From assembly GCA_016783965.1 (NCBI GenBank), contig JADHVO010000002.1, positions 62,001 through 126,000 on the forward strand: 64,000 nucleotides of DNA. The letters are read 5' to 3'. Origin of the DNA: Alphaproteobacteria bacterium. Lineage in GTDB: Bacteria; Pseudomonadota; Alphaproteobacteria; Micropepsales; Micropepsaceae. The notes beneath the pieces were generated by a model. It had not been told where the DNA came from, ran no database searches, and saw nothing but the letters and a program-made list of their open reading frames with translations. Each line of letters starts with the position of its first letter. Positions within the stretch are counted from its first letter, which is position 1. A program made the position numbers and the translations under genes. This document shows positions 34,784 to 43,555 of this stretch, one piece after another.

Positions 34784-36022
34784 TTAGTTGACGGCGCGGC
34801 GGCAAACGCCTTCCGCCAGTTCGCGCGCTCTCTTGTCCGCAGCCAGCACGCCATCAAGCGTATCGGCGGGTGTGTTGGCCTCCGGCGACTCCGAAAGCGT
34901 TTCCTCTACCACGCGTGCGATGTCCAGGAAGCCGATGCGCCTGTTCAGGAAGGCATCGACCGCGATCTCGTTCGCAGCGTTCAGGATCGTCGGTGCCAAC
35001 GCGCCCGTGCGCATCGCCTGCATCGCGAGCCCGAGGCAACGGAAGCGCTCATGGTCCGGCTTGCGGAAGTTGAGCTGGCCGACGGCGGCAAGGTCGAGGC
35101 GGCGCGAGGGCGAGGAAATGCGGCGCGGCCAGGCCAGCGCATGCGCGATCGGCGTGCGCATGTCGGGCGCGGAGAGATGCGCGAGCGTGGTGCCGTCCTC
35201 GTAGGAGACGAGGCAATGGACGATGGATTGCGGGTGTACCAGCACGTCCAGCTTCTCGGGCGGCAGCGCGAAAAGGAAATGAGCTTCGATCAGTTCGAGG
35301 CCCTTGTTCATCAGCGTGGCGCTGTCGACGGATATCTTGGCACCCATCGACCAGTTGGGGTGCGCGACCGCCTGCTCCGGCGTCGCGACGGCCATGTCTT
35401 GCAGCGTCTTGTCGCGGAACGGGCCGCCGGAGGCAGTGAGCGTGACCTTCTCGACCTCCTTCGCGCTCTCGCCGTTCAGCACCTGGAACACGGCATTGTG
35501 CTCAGAGTCGACCGGAATGACGGCGGCCGCGGAGTTCGCCAGCGCGCGGCCGAACACGCCGCCCGCTGCGACGATGCATTCCTTGTTGGCGAGCGCGACC
35601 GTGGCGCTGCGCGCAACGGCGGCGAGCGCGGGCTCAAGCGCGGCGGCGCCCATGATGGCAACCATCACGGTATCCGAGTTGCGCGCCGCGGCCTCGATAA
35701 TTGCGGCGCGGCCGGCGGCGGCCTCGATGCCGGTGCCGGCAAGCCCCTCTTTCAGCGCTGCATAGTGCCTGTCGTCGCCGATGACGGCGAGCCGCGGCCG
35801 CACGGCGCGGGCCTGGGCAATGAGATCGTCCACCCTGCCCTGCGCCGTGATCGCCTCGACCGGCATGGCGTGCTCGCCGTAGGCCTTGCGCGCATGCGCG
35901 ACGACGTCGAGCGTGCTGACGCCGATGGAGCCGGTGGAGCCGAGCACGGTGACGCTGCGCGCAAGCACGGGCTCGAGATCGGTGGCTTCGAACAAACGGC
36001 GGGTCGCGGCGAGCGAGTTCAT
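34784..36022 (-). CDS. dxr: 1-deoxy-D-xylulose 5-phosphate reductoisomerase
   Basis: 412 residues from the ATG at 36022, which overlaps the cdsA stop by 4 bases; the longer frame is cdsA shadow. It makes MEP in the non-mevalonate isoprenoid pathway, feeding UppS encoded upstream. NADPH site VTVLGSTGSIGVSTLDV, ALANKECIVAAG, the metal and substrate motifs IPVDSEHNAVFQ and TASGGPFRD, PNWSMGAKISVDSATLMNKG, and VHPQSIVHCLVSYEDG are all present. Confidence 0.98.
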   Translation of the reverse strand: MNSLAATRRLFEATDLEPVLARSVTVLGSTGSIGVSTLDVVAHARKAYGEHAMPVEAITAQGRVDDLIAQARAVRPRLAVIGDDRHYAALKEGLAGTGIEAAAGRAAIIEAAARNSDTVMVAIMGAAALEPALAAVARSATVALANKECIVAAGGVFGRALANSAAAVIPVDSEHNAVFQVLNGESAKEVEKVTLTASGGPFRDKTLQDMAVATPEQAVAHPNWSMGAKISVDSATLMNKGLELIEAHFLFALPPEKLDVLVHPQSIVHCLVSYEDGTTLAHLSAPDMRTPIAHALAWPRRISSPSRRLDLAAVGQLNFRKPDHERFRCLGLAMQAMRTGALAPTILNAANEIAVDAFLNRRIGFLDIARVVEETLSESPEANTPADTLDGVLAADKRARELAEGVCRRAVN

Positions 36023-36966
36023 GGGTGCGCTCCGAACAGCGGCTTGAGGCCGGCGAAAATCACCAGCGCGGTGAGAACAGGTGCGACGGCAAGCGTCGAG
36101 TCGATGCGGTCGAGCATGCCGCCATGGCCGGGGATCATGCCGCCCGAGTCCTTGCGCTGGAACACGCGCTTGACCCAGGACTCGAAGAGATCGCCGAGCA
36201 CGGAGACGATGGCGATACCAGCGCCAAACAAGCCCGCGAAGACCGGAGAGCCGCCGAGGAGCTTGACGTAGATCGCCTCGCTGACGGCGGCGATCACGAT
36301 TCCGCCGAAGGTGCCGGCCCACGTCTTGCTCGGCGAGACCGACGGCCACAGACGCGGGCCGCCGATGAGGTTGCCAGTGAACAACGCACCGGTGTCGGTC
36401 GCCCAGATGGCGATGAACATCCCGGCGATGATCCAGGCGCCGTTCGGCTGGCCACGCAGCACGACCAGCGCGAGCATGGCGAGGCCGAGATAGACCGGTC
36501 CAAAGCCGTGCCAGAAGACGAACTGGCCGCGGATCGCCGCGAGCGCGCCGACAAGAACAGCGCCGCTGCCGAGGATTTCCCACGCATAGGGCCGGGTGGG
36601 AAACGCGACCGTGGCGCCGAGCGCGGCAAGCAGCGTGATGCAGGCGAGAAGGAAGCACGGGCCGTAGACGCGCTCGCCGACCAGACGGTGCCATTCGCGG
36701 GCGCCCGCTATGCCGGCGATAGCGCCGGCCAGCGCAACATAGGGCGCGCCGTAGTAGAGGGCCGCCACGACGACCGCGATCAGCGCGAAACCGAACAGCG
36801 GACGGGTCACCCAGTCCCAGTTGAGCCTGATCCCGCGAAACCCCGGCGCGTGATCATTCTTTCGCCCTCCGCCCTGCGCACCTGACGGTGCTCCGGGCAC
36901 CTCCCCCACCAGCGCCTTCGGCGCGCGGGGGAGACCGGGCCGGGACATCTGTGCCACCTGACTCAT
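36019..36966 (-). CDS. cdsA: Phosphatidate cytidylyltransferase, with repeat-derived N-terminal stretch
   Basis: 315 residues from the ATG at 36966, which overlaps the uppS stop by 4 bases. It makes CDP-diacylglycerol for phospholipid synthesis. Seven or eight membrane helices start at VTRPLFGFALIAVVVAALYY. The family signature lies at the C-terminal end (SVLGDLFESWVKRVFQRKDS, then GMIPGHGGMLDRIDS). Residues of about 9-40 are Pro/Gly-rich and are encoded by a palindromic intergenic-type repeat read in frame, so this stretch is probably an insertion. A start after the repeat cannot be excluded. Confidence 0.93.
   Translation of the reverse strand: MSQVAQMSRPGLPRAPKALVGEVPGAPSGAQGGGRKNDHAPGFRGIRLNWDWVTRPLFGFALIAVVVAALYYGAPYVALAGAIAGIAGAREWHRLVGERVYGPCFLLACITLLAALGATVAFPTRPYAWEILGSGAVLVGALAAIRGQFVFWHGFGPVYLGLAMLALVVLRGQPNGAWIIAGMFIAIWATDTGALFTGNLIGGPRLWPSVSPSKTWAGTFGGIVIAAVSEAIYVKLLGGSPVFAGLFGAGIAIVSVLGDLFESWVKRVFQRKDSGGMIPGHGGMLDRIDSTLAVAPVLTALVIFAGLKPLFGAHP
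36866..36940. repeat. Palindromic repeat inserted in frame within the 5' end of cdsA
   Basis: Contains a strong hairpin at 36901-36933 (CTCCCCC with GGGGGAG, and inner GCGCC/GGCGC). It is followed by the segment reading, on the cdsA strand, GGGGGAGGTGCCCGGAGCA...CAGGGCGGAGGGCG. This resembles a dispersed alphaproteobacterial intergenic palindrome of the form GGTGGGGGAGGTGCCCGGAGGGCGGAGGG. Element edges are approximate. Confidence 0.7.
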
Positions 36967-37700
36967 GCCACCTTGTCCGAGATGCCGCCGAACTGGCGCA
37001 CGCGCTGCGCGAAGTTCTCCATCGCCGCGAGCAATTCCTTGCGGCCGAAATCCGGCCACAGCGTGTCGACAAACAAGAGCTCGGCATAGCTCGACTGCCA
37101 GAGCAGGAAGTTCGAGAGACGATGCTCGCCGCCGGTGCGGATGAGCAGGTCGGGCTCCGGCAGGCCGCCGGTGAAGAGGCGCGAGGCGAAAAGCTCCGGC
37201 GTGATCGTTTCCGGATCGAGCCGGCCTTCCTTCGCGGCGCGGGCCAGCTCGCGTGCGGCGTTGGCGATCTCCTCCTGGCCGCCATAGTCGAAGGCGAAGG
37301 TGAGATTGAGGCCGGTGTTGTTGACGGTGCGGTGCTCGGCCTCCTCGTTCATCTCGAGGATGTCGCGGGCGACGCGGTCGCGGCTGCCAATGATCCGCAC
37401 ACGAACGTTCCGCTCGTGCAGTTCGTTGAGATCGGAGCGGAAGTAACCGCGGAAGAGGCCCATCAGGGCGTTCACTTCGGTCCGGGGGCGTTTCCAGTTC
37501 TCGGACGAGAAGGCGAAGAGGGTCAGGTACTGGAGCCTGAAGTCAGTGGCGGCGCGGACGACCTCACGCACCGCGCTGACGCCCGCGACGTGCCCCGCCT
37601 CACGCGGAAGCAGACGCTTCTTCGCCCACATGCCGTTGCGATCCATGATGATCGCGACGTGGCGGGGAAGAACTGCCGGCGTCTCGGTGCCACGCACCAT
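36963..37700 (-). CDS. uppS: Isoprenyl transferase (undecaprenyl diphosphate synthase), unusual catalytic motif
   Basis: 245 residues, normal length. It extends farnesyl diphosphate with cis-isoprene units to the C55 lipid carrier for cell-wall synthesis. Most signatures are normal: LFAFSSENWKRP, IRTGGEHRLSNFLLWQ, and the PREAGH segment with the conserved Arg and His. The diphosphate-binding motif, normally MDGNGRWA, reads MDRNGMWA here (codons GAT CGC AAC GGC ATG TGG). The catalytic Asp and Asn remain, but the first Gly is Arg and the Arg is Met. It overlaps cdsA by 4 bases and lies 23 bases after frr. Confidence 0.95.
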   Translation of the reverse strand: MVRGTETPAVLPRHVAIIMDRNGMWAKKRLLPREAGHVAGVSAVREVVRAATDFRLQYLTLFAFSSENWKRPRTEVNALMGLFRGYFRSDLNELHERNVRVRIIGSRDRVARDILEMNEEAEHRTVNNTGLNLTFAFDYGGQEEIANAARELARAAKEGRLDPETITPELFASRLFTGGLPEPDLLIRTGGEHRLSNFLLWQSSYAELLFVDTLWPDFGRKELLAAMENFAQRVRQFGGISDKVA

Positions 37701-37723
37701 TCCAACTCCTTATCGCAAGTCCG

Positions 37724-38284
37724 TCAGACCTGCATGATCTCCTGCTCCTTCGCATGCAGAGCGGAATCGATTTCCTTGATGTGGGCGTCGGTGACCTTCT
37801 GAAGCTCGTCGCCGTGCTTGTGGTGCTCGTCCTGGCCGATCTTGTGGTCCTTTTCGAGGCGCTTCAGCAGGTCCATGCCGTCGCGGCGCACATTGCGGAC
37901 CGCGACGCGCGCCGCTTCAGCATATTTTGACGCGAGCTTGGCCAGTTCCTTACGCCGCTCCTGATTAAGTTCGGGTAGCGGGATTCGGAGCAATTGTCCG
38001 TCCATCTGAGGGTTAAGGCCGAGATTGGCGTCACGGATGGCCTTGTCGACCGCCTTGGCGAGGCCCTTGTCCCACACCTGCACCGTGAGAAGGCGTGGCT
38101 CGGGGGTCGAGATATTGCCGACCTGGTTGACCGGCACCTGGTTGCCGTAGGCCTCGACCCGGACGGTGTCGAGCAGCGCGGGGCTGGCGCGGCCAGTGCG
38201 CAGTCCCGAGAACTCCTTCTTCAGGGTCTCAAAGGCGCCGTGCATGCGGCGGTCTAGTTCGGCCCTTTGATAGGTCTCTGCCAT
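37724..38284 (-). CDS. frr: Ribosome recycling factor
   Basis: 186 residues, exact family length. With EF-G it splits the post-termination ribosome. Recognisable parts are the N-terminal helix, the [20 protein letters not shown] start, [14 protein letters not shown] at the hinge, the domain II strand [15 protein letters not shown], and the C-terminal helix with [14 protein letters not shown]. It stands 33 bases after pyrH and before uppS in the usual order. Confidence 0.98.
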   Translation of the reverse strand: MAETYQRAELDRRMHGAFETLKKEFSGLRTGRASPALLDTVRVEAYGNQVPVNQVGNISTPEPRLLTVQVWDKGLAKAVDKAIRDANLGLNPQMDGQLLRIPLPELNQERRKELAKLASKYAEAARVAVRNVRRDGMDLLKRLEKDHKIGQDEHHKHGDELQKVTDAHIKEIDSALHAKEQEIMQV

Positions 38285-38317
38285 AGGTTCCTGCCCGGCT
38301 CTCAGCCTAGTCCAACT

Positions 38318-39040
38318 TCAGGTGCGATCTTCGATGACCGTGGCCCGCCCCTGCCCCTTGAGCACCTGGGCCAGCGAGCCCCGATCATGGATCGAAAACA
38401 CAATGATCGGAATCTTGTTCTCCCGCGACAGGCTGATGGCCGATGCATCCATTACCTGAAGGTCTCGGGATAACACCTCGTGATAGCTCAAGGAATCGTA
38501 ACGCACCGCGTCCTTAACCTTCTTTGGATCCGCCGAGTATACACCGTCTACTTGTGTCGCCTTCATCATGGCGTTGCAATTCATTTCGGCGGCACGGAGT
38601 GCGGCGGCCGTATCGGTCGTGAAAAACGGGTTCCCGGTGCCGGCGGCGAAGATGACAACCCGGCCCTTCTCCAGGTGCCGGATGGCCCGGCGGCGGATAT
38701 AGGGCTCGCAGACGGTCGACATGGGGATGGCGGACTGAACGCGGGACGGGATGTCCAGCCGCTCCAGCGCGGCCTGGAGGGCGAGCGCGTTCATCACGGT
38801 CGCCAGCATGCCCATGTAGTCGGCGGTTGCGCGGTCGATGCCCCTTGCCGCACCGGCGAGGCCGCGAAAGATGTTCCCGCCGCCCACGACCATGCAGATC
38901 TGACTGCCGCCGCGAATCGCTTCTTCGACATCGGCGGCGATGCGATCGACCGTCGCGACGTCGATGCCGTAGGCCTGATCGCCCATCAACGCCTCGCCGG
39001 AGACCTTGAGCAGTACCCGGCCATATTTCGGCGTTCCCAT
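38318..39040 (-). CDS. pyrH: UMP kinase
   Basis: 240 residues from the ATG at 39040 ([20 protein letters not shown]), where the family starts; the longer frame adds only intergenic sequence. Bacterial amino-acid-kinase-fold UMP kinase making UDP. Motifs: [38 protein letters not shown] (UMP contact), [17 protein letters not shown], and DGVYSADP. It lies 7 bases after tsf. The same frr-pyrH-tsf-rpsB order occurs in most bacteria. Confidence 0.98.
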   Translation of the reverse strand: MGTPKYGRVLLKVSGEALMGDQAYGIDVATVDRIAADVEEAIRGGSQICMVVGGGNIFRGLAGAARGIDRATADYMGMLATVMNALALQAALERLDIPSRVQSAIPMSTVCEPYIRRRAIRHLEKGRVVIFAAGTGNPFFTTDTAAALRAAEMNCNAMMKATQVDGVYSADPKKVKDAVRYDSLSYHEVLSRDLQVMDASAISLSRENKIPIIVFSIHDRGSLAQVLKGQGRATVIEDRT

Positions 39041-39047
39041 GCCCAAA

Positions 39048-39983
39048 CTATTCCTTGGGACCGGCCATCTTGGCAACTTCGTCGGCGAAATCGCTCTCGA
39101 CCTTCTCCATGCCCTCGCCGACCTGGAAGCGGACGAACGCCTCGACGCTCACCGGCGTGCCGAGGTCCTTGGCGGTCTTGTCCACGACCTGCTGGACGGT
39201 GATCTTGCCGTCGCCGTCGGGACCGAGGAACGCCTGCGAGAGCAGGACCGACTCTTCGTAGAACTTGCGCATGCGGCCTTCGAGCATCTTCTCGGCGATG
39301 TTGGCCGGCTTGCCCGACTGGACGATGATGTCGAGCTGGATGGCGCGCTCCTTCTCGACCACGGCAGGATCGAGATGCGCCGGCGACAACGCCAGCGGAT
39401 TGGCGGCGGCGACGTGCATCGCGATGTGGCGGCCGAGCGCGTTCAGCTTCGCCTTGTCGCCCGACGATTTCAGCGCGACCAGCACGCCGATCTTGCCGAG
39501 CTCCGGCGAGGCGGGGTTGTGCACATAGGCGGCGACGACGCCGGGATCGACGGCCAGCATGATCGTTCGGCGCACCGACATGTTCTCGCCGATCTTGGCG
39601 ACGAGGTCGGTCAGCGTCTGCTGCACCGAGGCTTCGCCCATCTTGCGGTTGAGCAGCTTCTCGAGATCGCCTTCTTCCTGGAGCGCGAGCTTGGCTGCGT
39701 TGTTCACGAAGCCCTTGAACTCGTCGTTGCGCGCGACGAAGTCGGTCTCGGCATTCACCTCGACCAGCGCGCCGACGCCGTTGCCGACGGCGACGCCGAC
39801 GAGGCCTTCGGCGGCGGCACGGCCGGCCTTCTTGGCGGCCTTGGTGATGCCTTTCTTGCGCAGCCAGTCCATGGCGGCTTCCATGTCGCCATTGGTCTCG
39901 GCCAGCGCGGCCTTGCAATCCATCATCCCCGCGCCCGTCTTGTCGCGGAGGTCCTTCACCATGCCTGCGGTGATGTTCGCCAT
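39048..39983 (-). CDS. tsf: Elongation factor Ts
   Basis: 311 residues from the ATG at 39983 ([20 protein letters not shown]). It exchanges GDP for GTP on EF-Tu. The N-terminal UBA-like domain includes the signature [18 protein letters not shown]; the core domain has the EF-Tu contact [11 protein letters not shown]. It is co-transcribed with rpsB, from which it is separated by 92 bases containing an 8-bp hairpin. Confidence 0.98.
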   Translation of the reverse strand: MANITAGMVKDLRDKTGAGMMDCKAALAETNGDMEAAMDWLRKKGITKAAKKAGRAAAEGLVGVAVGNGVGALVEVNAETDFVARNDEFKGFVNNAAKLALQEEGDLEKLLNRKMGEASVQQTLTDLVAKIGENMSVRRTIMLAVDPGVVAAYVHNPASPELGKIGVLVALKSSGDKAKLNALGRHIAMHVAAANPLALSPAHLDPAVVEKERAIQLDIIVQSGKPANIAEKMLEGRMRKFYEESVLLSQAFLGPDGDGKITVQQVVDKTAKDLGTPVSVEAFVRFQVGEGMEKVESDFADEVAKMAGPKE

Positions 39984-40011
39984 CTTCGGCTCCGTCTTAT
40001 GGGTTAAGGAA

Positions 40012-40032
40012 CGCGATCCCGTTCGGATCGCG
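40012..40032 (-). terminator. Intercistronic hairpin between rpsB and tsf
   Basis: Perfect 8-bp stem CGCGATCC/GGATCGCG (40012-40019 with 40025-40032) with a 5-base loop. No T run follows on the minus strand, so it more likely dampens read-through or protects mRNA ends than terminates fully. A structured rpsB-tsf spacer is known in other bacteria. Confidence 0.5.
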
Positions 40033-40075
40033 CCCTCGATACAGAACGATTGTGTCCGTTGGGACAATATGTCCG

Positions 40076-40861
40076 TTATGCCTGGGCCTGGGCGCCTTCG
40101 GCCACTTCCGGCGCCGGCGTCATGTCCGGCAGCTCCTCGGCGGCGCCGGTGTCGATGCCGGCATCCGTCTGGCCCTGGCTGAGACCGTCGATCACCGCGC
40201 GGGCGGCGAGATCGCAGTACAGCGCCAGCGCGCGGGCCGCGTCGTCATTGCCCGGGATCGGATAGGTGATGCCATCCGGATCGCTGTTGGAATCCAGGAT
40301 CGCCATGACCGGGATGTTGAGCTTGCGCGCCTCGGCAACGGCGATGGATTCCTTGTTCGTGTCGATCACGAACAGCATGTTCGGAAGTCCGCCCATCTCC
40401 TTGATGCCGCCCAGCGAGCGGTCGAGCTTGTCGCGCTCGCGCAGCATGGAAAGCAGCTCTTTCTTCTTGAGGCCCGAAGACTGCGCCGCACTGAGCGTCT
40501 CCTCGAGATTGCGCATGCGCTTGATGGAGTTCGACACCGTCTGCCAGTTGGTCAGCGTGCCACCGAGCCAGCGCTGGTTCATGTAGTACTGCGCGCAGCG
40601 CTTGGCGGCGTTGGCGATCGGCTCCTGCGCCTGGCGCTTGGTGCCGACGAACAGGATGCGGCCGCCGCCGGCAGCGGTGTCGCGCAGCGCGACGAGCGCG
40701 TGATGCAGCAGCGGGACCGTCTGCGTCAGGTCGAGGATATGGATGTCGTTGCGCGAGCCGTAGATGTACGGCGCCATCTTCGGGTTCCAGCGCTGCTGGC
40801 GATGACCGAAGTGGGCGCCGGCCTCGAGCAGCTGACGCATGGAAAATTCTGGCAGAGCCAT
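40076..40861 (-). CDS. rpsB: 30S ribosomal protein S2
   Basis: 261 residues, with a strong AAAGGAGA Shine-Dalgarno before the ATG. Clear S2: [61 protein letters not shown] and [13 protein letters not shown]. The C-terminus ends with an acidic, Ala/Pro-rich tail. It is the first gene of the large minus-strand block that runs to lpxB, from a promoter about 120 bases upstream. Confidence 0.98.
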   Translation of the reverse strand: MALPEFSMRQLLEAGAHFGHRQQRWNPKMAPYIYGSRNDIHILDLTQTVPLLHHALVALRDTAAGGGRILFVGTKRQAQEPIANAAKRCAQYYMNQRWLGGTLTNWQTVSNSIKRMRNLEETLSAAQSSGLKKKELLSMLRERDKLDRSLGGIKEMGGLPNMLFVIDTNKESIAVAEARKLNIPVMAILDSNSDPDGITYPIPGNDDAARALALYCDLAARAVIDGLSQGQTDAGIDTGAAEELPDMTPAPEVAEGAQAQA

Positions 40862-41254
40862 TGATTCAGTCTCCTTTACCGGTTGGCCAGACGCGCGAGC
40901 TATCCCTTTGAAGGGACACCGGACGGCGACGGGAGGAACACCCTCTCGAAAGCCACTCGTGCGTGCGAAGTGGCGCGGCTTATAGGGGGGTAAGTCCCTC
41001 CTGGCAAGCAGGAATTCCGCGCATCGGCAGCAAGGCTGCCTAACGTACCCGTGCCGGCTCCGACCGTCAGGGTTGACTTGACACGCGCTCTGCGCCCTCT
41101 TCCGCGGCCGGGAGGGGCCAGCGCATGAGCAGCGAGACGCGCAGGCCGTAGCAGGCGGCGGTCGCCTTCATCTTCGTCACGATGGTGGTCATGGTGCTGG
41201 TCGGCTGGTCATCGCGATGCGCGTGACGCGCGGCGCCGAGCGGAAGGGGGACGC
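40862..41254. other. rpsB leader and divergent intergenic region
   Basis: 393 bases between rpsB and the plus-strand hydrolase. The first 110 bases next to rpsB would be its mRNA leader and include a small hairpin (TCCCT/AGGGA around 40904-40917). The remainder shows no convincing gene; a 95-codon minus frame (41067-41354) lacks a ribosome-binding site and overlaps the hydrolase start. Confidence 0.6.
40979..41007 (-). promoter_or_regulatory. rpsB promoter
   Basis: On the minus strand TTGCCA (41002-41007), a 17-base spacer and TATAAG (40979-40984) make a strong sigma-70 type promoter. The start of transcription would be near 40972, giving a leader of about 110 bases. Confidence 0.75.
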
Positions 41255-42130
41255 ATGAGCATTCGTAGTGTACTGGCGGTGGCAGCGGGGCTTGTCCTTG
41301 CGACGGCGGCCGTGGCGCGCGGCGACGACAGCGTTGGATTCCAGCAGCGCACATTGTCGATTCCGATGACGGACGCTGATGGAGGAAAGCACCAGCTCTA
41401 CGGCGTGCTGTGTATTCCGGCCGATGCGGACGGGCCGGTGCGGCTGGCGGTGCTCAACCACGGCTCGCCGGCCAAGGCCAGCGACCGGCCGACGCAGCAG
41501 GTCGGAAGCTGCAACAGCGAACCGGCGCAGTGGATGCTGAGCCAGGGCTTTGCGGTGCTGTATGCGCAGCGGCGCGGCTATGGCAGGACCGGTGGCGCGT
41601 GGGCGGAAGGGTTCGGCAGTTGTGACAATCCAGATTTCGTGCGCGCAGGGCGCGAGACGGCTCGCGACATCGCGGCGATCGTCGATTTCGGGCTGAAGCA
41701 GCCGGGCATCCGGCCGGACGGCGCGATCGTGGCGGGCGTATCGGCCGGCGGCTGGGGCACCATCGCCTACAACGCGATGCCGCACCCGAAGGTGGCGGCG
41801 GTCATCAACGTATCGGGCGGGCGCGGTGGCCACCAGGGCGAGGACGCGGACGAGAATTGCGATACCGGTGCGCTTGCGGCAGCAGCGGGAACGTTCGGCA
41901 AGACGGCGAGTGCGCCCATGATCTGGATCTATGCCGAGAACGACACGTTCTTCGATCCCGACACCGCGAACGGAATGTACCAGGCTTACAGCCGCGCGGG
42001 CGGCAAGGCGGAGTTTCATCCGGTGGCCGCGTTCGACGATGAAGGTCACTCGCTGTGGGCCGGCGAAGGCGGTTCCGAGATATGGGGTCCGCTGGTCGAG
42101 GCGTACCTGAAGAAGCGCGGCGTTCTTTGA
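41255..42130 (+). CDS. Secreted alpha/beta hydrolase (dienelactone hydrolase-like)
   Basis: 291 residues. Signal peptide MSIRSVLAVAAGLVLATAAV, cleaved near residue 23. The catalytic triad of an alpha/beta hydrolase is visible: the serine in VAGVSAGGWGT (G-x-S-x-G), the aspartate in YAENDTFFDPDT, and the histidine in DDEGHSLWAG. Four cysteines in the mature part could form disulfides in the periplasm. The substrate is not known; dienelactone hydrolase, peptidase S9-like or esterase activity all fit. It stands alone, 67 bases before an aminotransferase gene on the same strand. Confidence 0.87.
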   Translation: MSIRSVLAVAAGLVLATAAVARGDDSVGFQQRTLSIPMTDADGGKHQLYGVLCIPADADGPVRLAVLNHGSPAKASDRPTQQVGSCNSEPAQWMLSQGFAVLYAQRRGYGRTGGAWAEGFGSCDNPDFVRAGRETARDIAAIVDFGLKQPGIRPDGAIVAGVSAGGWGTIAYNAMPHPKVAAVINVSGGRGGHQGEDADENCDTGALAAAAGTFGKTASAPMIWIYAENDTFFDPDTANGMYQAYSRAGGKAEFHPVAAFDDEGHSLWAGEGGSEIWGPLVEAYLKKRGVL

Positions 42131-42197
42131 GCGGACGCGGGACGGGTATGCAGCCGGATTGTCTCGAAACCGTCTCGCGTGGCAGTAGATTGGACGC

Positions 42198-43391
42198 ATG
42201 ACACGCGATCCCATCCGCTCCTCCATCCGTTCCCTTGAAGCCAACGGCATCGGCCTGGTCGCCGGCATGGCGCTGGGCGATCCCGATCTCATTCCGCTGT
42301 GGTTCGGCGAGAGCGATCTCGTCACGCCTGCGTTCATCCGCGACGCGGCAAAGAAGGCGCTGGATGACGGGAAGACGTTTTACTCCGGCTCGCGCGGGAT
42401 CATGCCGCTCAGGCTGGCGGTGAAGGACTATCACAAGCGCACCTGCGGAGTGGACCTGGATGTCGAGCGTATCTCGCTGCCGGGTGCGGCGACGCTGGCG
42501 GTGGTGACAGCGCTGCAAATCCTGTGCGACACGGGCGACAACGTGGTGATCGTGTCGCCGATCTGGCCGAGCATCTTCCAGGCGGCGCAGATGGTGGGCG
42601 CGGAGGTGCGGTTTGCGCGGCTGGACGACGACTGGCGGTCGGCGACGCCGCGGTGGTCGCTGGACCTCGAGAAGATCTTCTCCCAGTGCGATGCGCGGAC
42701 GAAGGCGATCTTCATCAATTCGCCGGGCAATCCGACGGGCTGGATCATGCAGCCGGACCAGCAGCGCGCGGTGCTGGACTTCGCCCGGAAGCGGGGCATC
42801 GCGATCATCAGCGACGAGGTGTACGGCACGCTGGTCTATGACGGGCGCGAGCATGCGCCGTCGTTCCTGGAGGTCGCCGAGCCGGACGACAACCTGTTCG
42901 TGATCAACTCATTTTCCAAGGCGTGGGCGATGACGGGCTGGCGTGTAGGCTGGCTGGTGCATCCGAAGCGGATCGCCGACCAGATCGGCGTGATGACTAT
43001 TGCGAACAACACGGGGCCGACGAGCTTTGCGCAGTTCGGCGCGATCGCGGCGCTGTCGCCGGAGGGCGATGCGTTCCGGCACGAGATGCGCGAGCGCTGC
43101 CGGGCCGGGCGCGAGGTGGTGCAGAAATTCGTCGATGGGCAGAACCGCATCCGGTGGATAAGGCCGGAGGGCGCGTTCTACGGCTTCCTGCACATGGACG
43201 GGCTGACGGACTCGCTCAAGTTCGCGCAGGATTTGGTGCGCAAGGCACGGGTGGGCGTGGCGCCGGGATCGGCGTTCTCCACCGACGGGCCGGGAGCGCA
43301 TGACTCGTTCGTGCGCATCTGCTTCGCGCAGGATGCGGAGAAGCTCAGTGAGGGGCTCAGCCGGATCGAGAAGGCGCTGGCCTCGCTCTAA
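42198..43391 (+). CDS. Class I/II pyridoxal-phosphate aminotransferase
   Basis: 397 residues of fold-type I. The PLP lysine is in NSFSKAWAMTGWRVGW near residue 241, preceded by SDEVYGTLVYDG (aspartate to the pyridine nitrogen) and FINSPGNPTGWIM. The C-terminal arginine region is intact (DSFVRICFA). It would transaminate an amino acid with a 2-oxo acid, aspartate or aromatic type being typical. It has no close functional neighbours, so the substrate is open. It converges on dnaE. Confidence 0.92.
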   Translation: MTRDPIRSSIRSLEANGIGLVAGMALGDPDLIPLWFGESDLVTPAFIRDAAKKALDDGKTFYSGSRGIMPLRLAVKDYHKRTCGVDLDVERISLPGAATLAVVTALQILCDTGDNVVIVSPIWPSIFQAAQMVGAEVRFARLDDDWRSATPRWSLDLEKIFSQCDARTKAIFINSPGNPTGWIMQPDQQRAVLDFARKRGIAIISDEVYGTLVYDGREHAPSFLEVAEPDDNLFVINSFSKAWAMTGWRVGWLVHPKRIADQIGVMTIANNTGPTSFAQFGAIAALSPEGDAFRHEMRERCRAGREVVQKFVDGQNRIRWIRPEGAFYGFLHMDGLTDSLKFAQDLVRKARVGVAPGSAFSTDGPGAHDSFVRICFAQDAEKLSEGLSRIEKALASL

Positions 43392-43555
43392 TTTCCAAGA
43401 CCGTCATTTCCCGACTTGTCCGGGCAACTCATTTTTTGTGCAGCGACACAATTCGGTCGCCCGCATAAAGCGGGTGATGACGACCCGCCGGACAGAACTG
43501 CGCAACTTTATTTTTCGGTATTCGAACCGCGAAAAATTGGGGTGGGGGCCTCCCC

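Noticed and set aside
41067..41354. 95-codon minus frame between rpsB and the hydrolase
   Set aside because: Overlaps the hydrolase start, lacks a Shine-Dalgarno and has no coding features; an internal 41-codon frame is no better.
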